Positions 38,157-50,700 of a stretch of DNA of 64,000 nucleotides are shown here, piece after piece; position 1 is the stretch's first letter; each line of letters starts with the position of its first letter. The notes beneath the pieces are model-generated. The model worked only from the letters and a program-made list of their open reading frames with translations, had not been told where the DNA came from and searched no databases. The translations under genes and the position numbers were made by a program. Origin of the DNA: Centropus unirufus (Eukaryota; Chordata; Aves; Cuculiformes; Centropidae); assembly GCA_013397695.1 (NCBI GenBank), contig VYZI01000146.1, positions 1,887,467 through 1,951,466 on the forward strand, written 5' to 3'.

Positions 38157-41100
38157 GTAAGAAAGGAGAATTACATTATTTACTTAGAGCTGTCTTTTCG
38201 CTATGCTTGTGGACATATTAAACAAATTACATGTATTTCAGGCTTTGTTAGTGTAATTTTCTTTTTTTCTTGCAATAATAGTATAGCGTGTGAGGATTCT
38301 GAGTTCATTCTGCTTCTTCTATTAGGATGAGTTAAACTGTAGAGATTAATCTTGGAGTTAAATAACTTTGGAGTTTAAAGTTTTGTGCTGCATAGTACTT
38401 GGATGAGATTCTTGCAGGTTTTATTCACAAGCTTATCCACAGAGGCAAAATGAAACTGAGGATGTTTTGGTGTAATAAGGCTTTTTTTTTTTTGCTGTAG
38501 TATGGTGGTTAGACTTTGTGCCAGCTAATTAAAAAATGGTCATTATTTATCTTTTGTGGGGAGACTTCCTAGAATTTAGAAAAATATTATTGGCTATAAT
38601 CAAGTGAAATTATACTGGCTATAAAATATGCTGCATACAGTGATGACACATTTTCTGGAAAGACTTCATGCTGCCGGGAACTGTGATATAGTGTTAACGT
38701 ATTTTAAAAGCAGCATTGTAAAGTAGTGCATTGCAGTTTAATAAAGTGCCTGGTGAGCTCTCAGGCTTTGACTGCAGCTAATTCCCATCTTGTTTACTCT
38801 GTTGCACCTTCACTCCTCTTTCCCTCTTCATTCTTTGATTTTTGTCGCATACTATATATTTTTAAATGTATTTGAATATTGTTTGTAATTAAGATGTGTT
38901 CTTTATAGATGGGTATTGAAGTTAAGAAGAGCAGTTTAGTCGTTGCGACCAGTAATAGTCAGACAGAAAGTTCTTAATCAGTTAATTGTGTGTTTAAATT
39001 GCATTCAGCAGCTTATTTGCTCAGCTAACTGTGGCACCAACAGGCAGGGGCTTGGCATACATAGTTAATTGCAATAGCAGAATTTAGATCAGCAAATTTT
39101 TAAGAGAAGGCAGGGAAGAGGGATTGGTGACCCATCAGTGTATAATAATGCTACAGTGTAACTTAATTGTCCAAAATCAGTATCTACTCACAGAAATTAC
39201 CTGCAAAATCCACTTAGGGCCCAGAGCTCTGACTTTTCTAGATTGCTGTTTACTTGCAGTCCTCATGGACTTCACGTCATAAGAAGAAGGGAAGCTGTCA
39301 AAGTTAGCATACGTATAGTTCAACTTTTGTCACCAGGATACATTAAATACCTTTCTGGTAATGAAAAAAAATATTATCTTGCTGATGTAGGATAGAATCC
39401 TGATAAAATTCCAATGGTAGGCAACAAGACCAATTAATCAAGAGCATATGGCAGACAATCCCTCTTTGTCTGATGCTCCGTTCTTCTGATTAAGCACATA
39501 TTTGTTCCTCAGTATATAGTGTACTGTTATGTTTAAATAACCTTATAGATGGAAGGACTGGCACAAGAGGAGGGGTGTAGAACTGTATTCATGAGATCCA
39601 GAAACAGCAGTGTGCATATCCTACTGTAAGTCTTAGCCCAGAGTAAAAGCTGAGACTTAATATCACATAGCTGGCTGTTCCTGCTTTGTAACTATAAAGA
39701 GCAGAATGAAAATTTTGAAAGCTTTTTAAAAAGTCTTTAGGTTTACAGACATGTTTTTATACCAGTGAATTTAATTCATTCACTTTAAGAACTGACTGCC
39801 ATCTGCCACTTAGTGCTGCAATATAGGGAGCACCTAGACTATCCTGACACTGAGCTGTCTGGAAATTCTAATTGCTACGAGTGTAAGAGCAGAGGGAGCT
39901 ACTTAAACCATAAGGTAACACTAGGCATGAAATCATAGCATTGCAATGTTTTTTGTACATAATATTTTTGGCCTGAGTTCTTGCTCAGGCACCAGAGACT
40001 GCAGCAAGAACACATTGATTACACTGAGTCCTCAAAGAGCTTTTTTGTGTCTTATGTGTCCTTTTTTGTGAGTTTGCATTTAACTGTGTCCAGTCAATAA
40101 GAGAAAAAATGGGACAAAGTAGAGTAAAAATTCATTTTCTTAATGTATCTTCCTTTGCTTCCTGAGGGAGTTTAAGGTTTTGATTATAAATGGAGAAGTT
40201 TTGTCTTTTTCTTGTAGATGGCTTTTGTTATTCAAATCTCTAGGTGTACAGGTAATATAATGGCAGTGTAAAATTATACTGGCTCTAATTTAGAGAGGTT
40301 TCTGTGTTTGATTAATAGTATTCATTGGGCTATATGAGCTGAAGTGGTGTGCCACGCCTAAGCTTCTTAATGTTCTTTACCAAAAAAGTCTCACAATATA
40401 ATTACAGAGGTTTAAATAGGTGAAAATAGAAAATAGTCTACCCGTGGTAGTATAGCATGGCTAACTCAACTAAGTTGGTGGAAAAATCAGATGAAAAGTT
40501 AGTACAAATTAAAGTATGATTGAGCTGAAAAATATATCGTTGTCTTTTTGGTAGAACAACGGTGCAAATTACTTTGTTGTTTCCTTGGTTAGTCAAGATT
40601 TTTTAACATTGGGAGCCAGATTTGTCAAGTGTCATGTCATGCAGTTGTTGAAATTGTTTAAGACTTGATATCTCTGGCAGAATTTTTCAACAAAGAACTT
40701 GAAATCTGCCCTGTAAATTACCTATCTAAATGAAAAGAGTCTTAAATATTTAAGGGAAATATTTGAATAATCTTTGTCTGATACTGAGAGAGTGACAGGG
40801 AGCATGACCCACTATTCGCATTTATAGTTTAAATACAAATCTTTTGGAGAAGCTATTCATGAGACCAAATGAGACCAGGAGCTTGGCGTTTGTTCTCGCT
40901 ACTGTGCTGCCACTGATTTTATTTAAATTCTTTGTATTGTGCTGTCATGCAAATATTTGGGTGACTTAAAGATTAAATTTCAAAGCTCTCATCTTGCATT
41001 GTTTAAATTTTGTAAAGTAAATAAACTTTCATAATTTAATACTATAGCAGCTAAGACCAAAAACTGTTTCAGTATTTATATTTATGTACTGGAATAGATT

Positions 41101-44100
41101 TTTAAACTGTTTTTAATTTGAAGCATCTGGCTTATTACTTTTGATTAAATACATAGGCACTTATACATAAATGACTGTGTAGTTCAGCTATGAACTCCAC
41201 TAAATCAAGACTTTCTAAGCCAAATTTTAAAACAGCCTGGAAAGTTGCATCCAGATATTGCACAGCTGCACATCTTTTCCACAAGTTTTAGTTAGTGTAT
41301 TATATCTTTTTATTTGTTACTTTATCTACAGCATTGCATGACAATGTTCATGTAGGTGTTGTAGGTGCTGTTTGAGTGGATCTTTCAACTTAGCCTTCTC
41401 ATCAAAGATTGCTGCCATCATTATACCTTGAGAGTTTCAGGAACTATCATATGATTGCAGCCCACAAGGAGACTTAGTTAGACAAACTTGTGAAAACAAC
41501 TCTTGCTAGTAAATGAGATTGCAACAGTTTTTCTTTAAAGAGTGTAGTGATGCATTTATGTTTAGTTATGTTCTTAGTTTTTCTTACTAATCATGATGTA
41601 CAGGAATACACAACTATGTGATGATGCCATCTTGAAGAAGCACATCAGCAATGTGATGTAATATAAGATGAAGTTTTACAATAGGGTTTGATTTTTAGGA
41701 AGGAGTATTCCTAAACCCTCAGCTTTGTACACAGTTAGATGGTAGACAGCTTTTGGTACTGTACTGATCTAAATATTATCTTGTACCTTCACAACTAAGC
41801 AGGGCTATATCCTTTAATATGTTTTGAAGAGTGCTTAATAAGCTGAAAAACCTGCAAAACAGGTCTGTGAAAGATTATTTGCTCTAAATCAGACTTGTAG
41901 TATTTATATATTGCACTAAATTTTGGACATACACACATAAGATACAGATGACTTTACTACTGTTATTGTAATTATCATTGTTTGCTATGCTGGTAATCAT
42001 TTGGATACTGATGTTCTTTCCAATTACAGCAAAAATATTTTAGATGCACATAGCCAAGCAATTTTTTTCAGGTTAGAAAATATAATAGGAGAGAAAAAAA
42101 ATCCTGATACTAATTCTATTGTATATGAGATTAAACAAAAGGGAAACGTGTAAATTAAGCTAATGATCATTTTGGAAAAAGGTACGTACTGTCTGGAAAA
42201 GGATTTCATGCCCATAATGAGCTTTCAAAACAATCAGTTAAATGAATCAGTGTTATTGGCAATGGAGACTTTTCAGCTGCCCGGGGACACAGTTTTGAAC
42301 CTGAGCTTCTGTCTGAAGTTTAGTGTCTACACCCATGACAAAAGTAAGAACAACAGGTCGGACTTGAGACTTATTTGTTTGAAGATAATTGAAGGACGGG
42401 TAAATGCACTTCTGGCAGTTTGAGTTCAGTTTCAAGCAGTTTGAAAAATATGAAAGTTGTGTCACAGTACTTTGTCCTTGAGCCAACGAAGAGTCTTGAA
42501 TTAGAAACTAATCTGGCAAAAATGCTGAAGCCTGTGGTGGCCTCAGGTAAGTGAAAGCTCCTTGAAGGCCTAACCTTATTTGTAGCTCAATTGTGTATTT
42601 CCCTCTGATGTATTGTAGTACTATGAGACTAGATCCTTGTTTCTTTCTATATGGCCATGGCTATATAATAGGAGAGATACCAGGAGCCTGCAGCTGGGCC
42701 CACCTAAAACTTTAAAATTGCTAAGCTAATTGTTTCCACAAGAAAAGGTGCAAAGAAAATCACTAGGCTACAAAAAGCCTATTTTTCTGGAGAAAGCTGA
42801 AGAGATTTATGTAGGTTTTCTTTTCCACAGAGTCTATTTTTCTAAAGAGCAGTACAGCTTAAGAGATTAACGTGAGAATTCCTTCTTAAAGTCAATACCA
42901 AATGAAGTGCCCTTTTTTTTTAGCAGGAGCTTGTATGTACATCTCCTGTGAAATATAATATAACACGTGAGAACACAGCAAGTCTTATTTATGTTCCAGT
43001 ATTTGCAGATTTGAATATATTATAATGTGTATTATCCATGGCAGAGGCTAAAGAGATCAGTGTGTGTTTGCCCCATACTGATAACTGTGGTAGTGTTTTA
43101 CAAAATTTTTCCTTTCAAAGATTAAAAATGTCTGACTAATTCTGGTCTGTTTCATGACTGTCAACGAAAGAAAGAACTGAGGGAGACTTTACACTCTTCA
43201 TTGTGGGTTGTCTCAGAAATTGCTATGAGATTTCAGAAAAAAGGTATGAAATGAACAAGTCGTGGTATAGAGAGCCTGAACCTTTTCCTTCAAATTCACT
43301 GGCTTCAACAGGAAAAATTGTTCGTTTAAAACACTGTGATGATTTGAGAACTTAATGGCACACTTAAAATTATTAGCCAAAGGTTGCTATTGATGCACTT
43401 AAGGAAGCAGTAAAGAAGGACGTAAGGCCTAACAACATACTCATGGCCTTATCCAAAACTTTTTGGAATCTATGAAAAAGCCTTTCCTTATTTTTTATCA
43501 AGTCCTGAACATGAGCACTGATAATTGAAGATAAGCACATAAAACATAGGTTGAGGAGAAAGGGCATACTAATTGTGGAACAAGACAAAAATCAAAACTA
43601 TTGCAAATTCTAAGTAAGTCTTGTGTGCAAGAAAGGGGAACTATAGCATAGTGGAATGAATCAAAATAGAGAAATACAAAAGCTTTTTATGTGACTAAAT
43701 GTTGTTTTTCATATTTCCTTGGCAGCTATTTTGCATGAACTTAAGAGAAGTAGATGACTGTCTGTCACTAGTATTCATTCACTCAGTTGTCCTCTGCCAG
43801 TAAAGATGGGCAGGACAGAAACTGCTCTAACTTTTTTTTTTTTTAATTTGTGCCTACTTAGTTTTCCTCTGTTTTCTTTGCTAGTATTGTAAAATTCCTT
43901 GTGTCATTTTGTTTCCTCACACCAGTTATTTTCTCCATCATATCAAGTGTTGCCATCTAAAGTGTACAGTGCAAATAAACCCAGCACTTTTTTTCTGGGA
44001 GGTTTGAACTGTTGGCTATTGTTTTGTCTTAACTCTATGGTGAATTCTTTTCATTGAATACACAGTAAACCTTGTTTCTCAAGACATCTGTTTTCCCTCC

Positions 44101-46403
44101 TAATGTTTTACTGTTTCTCCAGTTCTTCTACACAAACTTTTATACCTTTTTTTTGTTTAACTGGAAAATCATCATTTTGTTCAGAACGTCCATTGCTTTG
44201 GATTTCATATGTTGTTTGGATTAGCGTATTATTCCTGGCTTCTCTTCTTTTGTCAACTCTTTGTTGGCTAGCGAGATAGTACATAGATATCTGCTACTTT
44301 CTTGACATTATAGAAGTGTGTCTATAAAATTTACTTTTTCCTGATGATTCTTTATGTGTATTTGTGTTAGTGGCTCCTGTAAGGTCTTGGCAGTCTCTGA
44401 GAAATAATAAAAAATACTGTTCTAGTTTATAATTAGGTAGTATAAAAAATGCTCATCAAAGTGTTATTTGAATGTCCACTCAGCTTTTCCAGGCATTAAG
44501 ACTTTAGTGGCTGCCAGGTATATTATTGAATCCTGGTCAGTCACTCATGACCCTGGACAACAAGATTGACAAGTGGGAAGAACACAGACACTTTTGTCTT
44601 CTACCATCCATTTTTATTTTAAAGAGATAATTGAAAGCAAAAAGTTTAATAGCACAAAACAGAGCCAAGCACTCCACTTTAAGACCTCCTGTATTGCTGA
44701 AAACCAGTAGAGAAAGTTTTAGGAACACCCGAAAACTCATAGAGCCCTCCAAGGAGGGTTTTTTTCTAGTGTAGAAACTTGGAGTTGGTATTGTGTGGCT
44801 TAAGTTACATATAAAAGTCAGACTACATAGATTCGAGGTTACTTCTGTCCTCAGACTGTTTTGCTAACTTTCTTAGAATCTTAAAGTTAATGCAATGTAC
44901 TAGTTTGATACATCAGATGAGTATTAGTTAAATCCAGGATGAGGCTGTAAAGTGTTTTTTCCAGGTTACACGAAACGCCAAGACTCACTTTATAGCTTGT
45001 CAACATTGGCCACCAAAGGGAGATTAGCTCTAGGTCTTTAGGAACTGTTTGGTGGAAAAAAAATGACATTGTGGAGGTGTTAGAGGTTATTTTCCAAAAT
45101 ATCTTCTTTTAGAAGTAATTTTAGTGTCTTGCTTCTCTTTCTCCCCTCCTAATTCCAGAAGGCAGCCATCCATATTATGAACTAATGGCTCAAACTTTCT
45201 TTAGAAAAAGGAAAATATGCTGGTTTTCAGATACAAGATTGCATGAAAGCACCTGAAACTGCTAGTATCAGTTCTTTGTCCCCCAGAGCTGTCTCTGCAA
45301 TCTCTTACAAAAAAGGGGATTTGAATGGAAACATTGACACTCTTTTAAGAACTGCTGACATGCCTGAAATGAGGGAGCACATTCCCACATGCTCTTTGTT
45401 GGAGAGCACTACTGGAATCGCAAATAGGTTTTCCATATCATTTGGTGGAAATTATCAGTGCCATAATAAGCCACTTTGGAGCATTGCTAGAGCCTTGAAT
45501 TGCCAAGGAATGGAGATTTTTTGCTTATATGGGTGATGGATAATGCCAGAAGAGTTCGTCTGAAATAATACTCTAAATAGTACTGGAACATTTCCAGAGT
45601 TGGTATCAGCAATTATTTCTCTGAATTATTAGAATGAAATATTCAAAATGCTACTGCACCATTAAAGTTCTACAGCTCAGAGCTTTTCTTTAGAGGCAAT
45701 GTGATTTCCATGTTTGTACAGTAAGGTGTTGCTGCCACACCATACTATGGTTGCCATGTCTCAGAAGAGACTTGAAGGCTCAAACCTGTTCTCACTGTGT
45801 TGAGAACACATTTTGATCATGCTGGCTAGAGCTCTTAAAACGGTCACTTGAAATGGACAGTAAAATTCCTATTTTATGTTCGTTGACAGTGTTGCTAAGA
45901 GCTCTTCCACAGTATTTTGAATGCTTGGTGATGTGGTTCCCCAGTCTGAATGTACCCCTAGTTCACAGAACACCACATTCTGTTCTTAACAGTCATGTCT
46001 TTCTGGGCCCCTGCTCTCCGTGCTGTCACAGCTATCGTAGCTGATGGCCTGTCACAAACTCCTTGGTTCTTGACTTGGCTTATCATTGCCTGTGGCTGTG
46101 AGAGGCAGCACATGTGACCATGTTGCCCCTAATGGCTGAATGTATCATATTTCCAGCATCAGTGGAGACCTAAAATTTAGTAGGTAATGACTCGAAGTTT
46201 GAATACAGTCGGTGCAGGTCTTCTGTCATTTTCTGAGCAAGGAGCACATCAGTTAGAATAACAGAATTCACAAAGTTAGGCTTTGAGAATTGATTCAAGT
46301 TCACCAGGTTGAGTTGGGGTGGTTGGATGACTTTGTTAGAGAATTGCTTGGTACCTTGGGGCCAAACCATATTACACTTAAGACTTCCACGAAAGGGACA
46401 GGA

Positions 46404-46429
46404 AACTGCAGAGCAGAACTGCAGAGCAG
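46404..46429 (+). repeat. 13-base perfect tandem duplication
   Basis: AACTGCAGAGCAG occurs twice in direct succession (46404-46416, 46417-46429). Confidence 0.95.
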
Positions 46430-47751
46430 CCCTCATTATTAAAAGAATGAGTTCCAACAATATAGTGCTTATTACTTGCTCTGAGGTAAGTAACAAATCT
46501 ATCAGCTTCATCAAATACTTACCAGCCATCTCTGCTAATCATATTCTAATTTTGAGTTATTTTGTATTGTCATACTCCATGGAGTATCCTCTCGTCTTTC
46601 ACCTGTTACAGTAATGCTATCTTCCTGTGGTGGTGTTATTCACTATTAAGTGTGCTGAAATGCTTCCAAAAGTAGGATATGAGGCTGAAGTACAATGGGA
46701 GTTAATGAAAAACAGTGTGAGCGCTGAATTTTGTAGTAGATACTGGAACACGTGACCAGAAATAACCATGCTGCACAAGGCGCAGGGCTGATGCGTCATA
46801 CCACCCTCTATTACTGCATAAGTAACTTTATACCCATGCCTTAGTGCTTCTGAGCATTAAGCCAGTGCATAAGGCTAAGCAAGTTTAGGTCTTTGGTAAT
46901 ACAAGGTACGTGCAAAAATATTTTCAAGTGCAGACTTTGGTTTCAAACTTTGGTTCTATTTCAGTGGGAAAAATGGAAAATCATTCTACAACATTTAGCA
47001 GCATAGAATGTGATACCTGGTGTGATGTTACAACAAGGTCTGTTTCCTTCCCTGCTACCTGCAAAACACGTCCTATGCCACTTACTGAGGGCACATTTCC
47101 TTTTAACAGTGGCGTATCATTTACAGCCCATGCTGCCTCTTGAAAGAAGGTGAAACACAAAATAAATCCCGTGGTTCCTTAGCTTGCTACTTTTCCTAAA
47201 TAGAGTAAAAAAAAATTGTGTTATCGGTTAGGCCAGATTACTTTCAGCTCAACAGAAAGGTCCTACCTAGTAAGATAGCAAATGAAATACTACTTAAATC
47301 TTAAGTCTTACTTAATTTGGCTGTCTTTTTAATTTCTCTGTCAAGGTTGCCCTTGCCCTTCATGTTAATAATGAATTGAATCTGGTTTGGTTTTTTAGTG
47401 TATTTTGGCTCATAGATGTCAGATCTGTCTTCAAGTCTAGTACCTTGAGTGTAACACTGTGCAATAGCCCAGATATGTATTAGCAGCCATGGGGATATTA
47501 CTTTAAATTTAGAAGCTAATCTAGTTTTCTGGAAAGTAGTCTTAGCAAAATGCTGTAACTTGGATTTTGATCTGATCTCTGATCCTATTCAAGAAAACTT
47601 TGAATGTGAAAGTCAGGAGTTAAAAATACCAAAATTGTATGAACTCAGTCTGAGTTAGAACTCCCTGTGGCTCTGTTGATCAAGAAAATCGTGCTCTTTT
47701 ATGGCTTTGTTCTGGTGTGTTTAATATTTCAGTGAATGTTAGGTTGTTTTT

Positions 47752-47766
47752 TGTGTGTGTGTGAGT
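47752..47766. repeat. (GT)n microsatellite
   Basis: About seven GT units after a T run, in the presumed last intron. Confidence 0.8.
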
Positions 47767-50700
47767 GCTAAAAACTTGTCCCTTTGAGATTAGCACCTGT
47801 CACTGCAGGTGGGGAAGATGAAAAAGAAGTAGGATATGAGTACAGTATAGAAGAACATAGCACAGTAGAAAATGAGAGAAATAGAAAATCCACCAAATAT
47901 TTCACATCACGTGAGTATTAGTTCTCTCCCCTGTTGTCATAATCCAGCAAAATTTTTAATTGTGAAAAGCCTGATTAAAAACACGTGCATGTTTTTGATC
48001 GGGCTTGCATTGCTAGCAGCATTACCCAGAACAATCCCTGCAACTTTTTCTCAGTGCCCATTGCAAAATGTGCTTGCAAGGATAACTTTTGCATAGCTAA
48101 GCTGGTAGCAGGACCAAGGTTAGCTAACTTAAAACTAGATTGGATGTATCCAAATGGGCTATGGCCTTAATCAGGGCAGTTTCCACACCTTTATCTTCTC
48201 TTTTTCCCAGCCACCGAATATTTCTCTCTTTGCTGGGGCCAGCGCTACTCTTTATATGACCAGGTGATAAGGCACTTTTAGGGACCTGATTTGATTTAAA
48301 TCTTTCTGCTAATGTGTTTAAAACTTATTTTTTACCTAATCTTTATCAATTATAATTAGACCATCAAAAGAAAAATCTACTATTTTATGGGGTCAGTGAG
48401 CTGTAACTGGGTCTACAGTACAAAGCTGTTAATGCAACAGTGAAGGAGGTTGTGATGTGCATCACGATGCATGGAAGAGAACATGACTGTCCATTTTGGC
48501 AACAAGCCATAGATGTATCGGATGAAGCAAAACATGAAATTGTGTGCTGGTTTTTGACTTGATCAGCTTCCTCAGTCACTGAACAAGTGCTCCTTCAAGG
48601 AAGGAGAAGGGATTGGGGGCGGCACAGCACCCCTAGCTTACATTGGTTTACGCTGCCATGTGACTTGCAGGCACAGTAGCTGGAGCACATTCAGACCCTT
48701 AATAAATACGAGCACTGAGAAAAGAAACCAGAATGCTATTAGATTTTTTTTAATTATATACTATGCCTTCTTAATTGGAATCATAAAGTTATTCTGAGTT
48801 CATTTACCTAATGAACCAATACTGGAAATATTAGTTTTATTAGTTTATTTTTATGCCATGGAAGGTAGATTTTGTATTATGGGGATCCTATTCATTCTTG
48901 TGTTCACTATCCATCATGCCAGAACTCATTTATGCCTTTTCCTGGCAATTTTCTCACAGCTCTGTAATTGTGGACACAGGACCTAGTCCAACACAGTTCT
49001 TAAACGCATACACTGCTAAGTATATGTAGTCTCACCCAGGCTCACAGGGGAGTATGGTAGGCAAAGTGAAAATACCCTCTGGTCTTTCTGTATCAACTGT
49101 TTGGTCTTGCTGTAAAATTGGTTCTAAGCCTGAAAAAAAATGTCATATTAGGACAGCTGCTACTCCTAAGCTCCTTAGCATTTTGTTGGTTTCGTCAAAT
49201 GGAGAATAGGTCAAGAATCCATCATGAGCATGAAGATAAGCCAACACGTAAATACCCTTGAGCAGCAGTTTTAACATTTTGGAATATTTATAGCTAGCGG
49301 CTAAATTTTAGGATAATAAACTGTTCATGGGCTGTGTTACTTCATTTTCTCTAAAATACAATTTTTATTCTGGCTGTAGGCCAGACATCTGAGCACAGAC
49401 AAGAAATCAATCGGGAATGGTCTAAAATTAAATTACCATTCTTTCTTTGCTTTGCCCTTTGTTAAAAGGATTTTTCAGAGGAGCTGTCTGATAGTGTAAT
49501 ACAATAAATGTGGACAACTCAAGAACCTCTGTTAAATTTCATTTGCTATTGGGAGTACTGCTCTGACAATTATGCAGTGACTTAATGTATCCTGTCCTGT
49601 ATTTCACTGTTTCTTTTCTGGATCCTCAATATTTGATATTTATAGTCAAGCAATATATCATGATCTATATCGAGTTCTTTAATGGAAAGACGGATGAGAA
49701 AAGATAGTCTTTTTAGCCAAAACTGGTTTATTTTTCCAGTAACTGCCCCCCCTCTCCTGTGGTAACCCGTAAGATCTGTATTTCAGATCCATTTTTTTCT
49801 TTTCATCAGGTTTTTTTCAGATTGATTCCCCTTCTGCTCCCACTTTCTCCTTTCGTTCTCCAATCTTTGAGTCCTTTTTCTTCCTGGAGAATAGCGTATT
49901 CTTTTCAATGCTCAGCTTTTACTATTCTGTAGAGATGCAGAAGGTGTTAATGGTTATTGGTAATTACCAATGGGCAAAGGTGATCAGAACTGCTGGATTT
50001 CCTGTCCAGATATCATGACTGCTTTGAATATTCAGTTCTGTTATTTTTGTAGTCTGAATTGTATTAAGAAGAATTGGGTAACTGTTCCTTAGAATGTAGC
50101 ATATTCCTGAATTTTAAAAAACAACCATAGGCAGCACTTAGAAGTTGTTGTATTATATGTAGAGAAAGGTAGTTGAAATGATTATACCATGATTTCATTA
50201 ATTTGATCAGTGAATAGAGGATGCAATCTGCAAACAGAATTTTGCCTTATTTGTGTTTACTACCTATTTGTTTGTTCTTTCAAATTCAGGGTCATTTCTA
50301 CAACAGTTTAGTTCAATGGCCATCAAGGTTTTCATTCCCTCCAGAACTGAGCATTGCCTCACACTTCGTAATACCCAAAAGAATGGTCCTTTGCCTGGGT
50401 TCCGTCCATGAACTTGTTCTTTAGAAGAGCAAATGGATTTGCTTTTGATGTGCGCAGGAGTTTACACATAGACAACCACAAATAGGGCAAGAGAGACAAG
50501 AGTTAAACTGTGCTAGAAATACCTCACAACTTTGTGTTTAAACCTAATCTTGTTTATTTGCTCCTAAAATCAGATTCTAGGTCATTTAGAGTGTCACAGA
50601 ACAGAGACAACAGTAGTATATAAAACAATTTCTAATAAATAATGAAATGTAGCCAACTGAAATGTTTAGTATATATGCTGTTCAGTCTAGAGAACCTGGA

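Noticed and set aside
38226..38260. TTTCAG acceptor shortly after the BBS9 exon, giving a phase-compatible GFVSV reading
   Set aside because: The intron would be only about 80 bases and the following frame has no similarity to the expected end; 57338 fits better.
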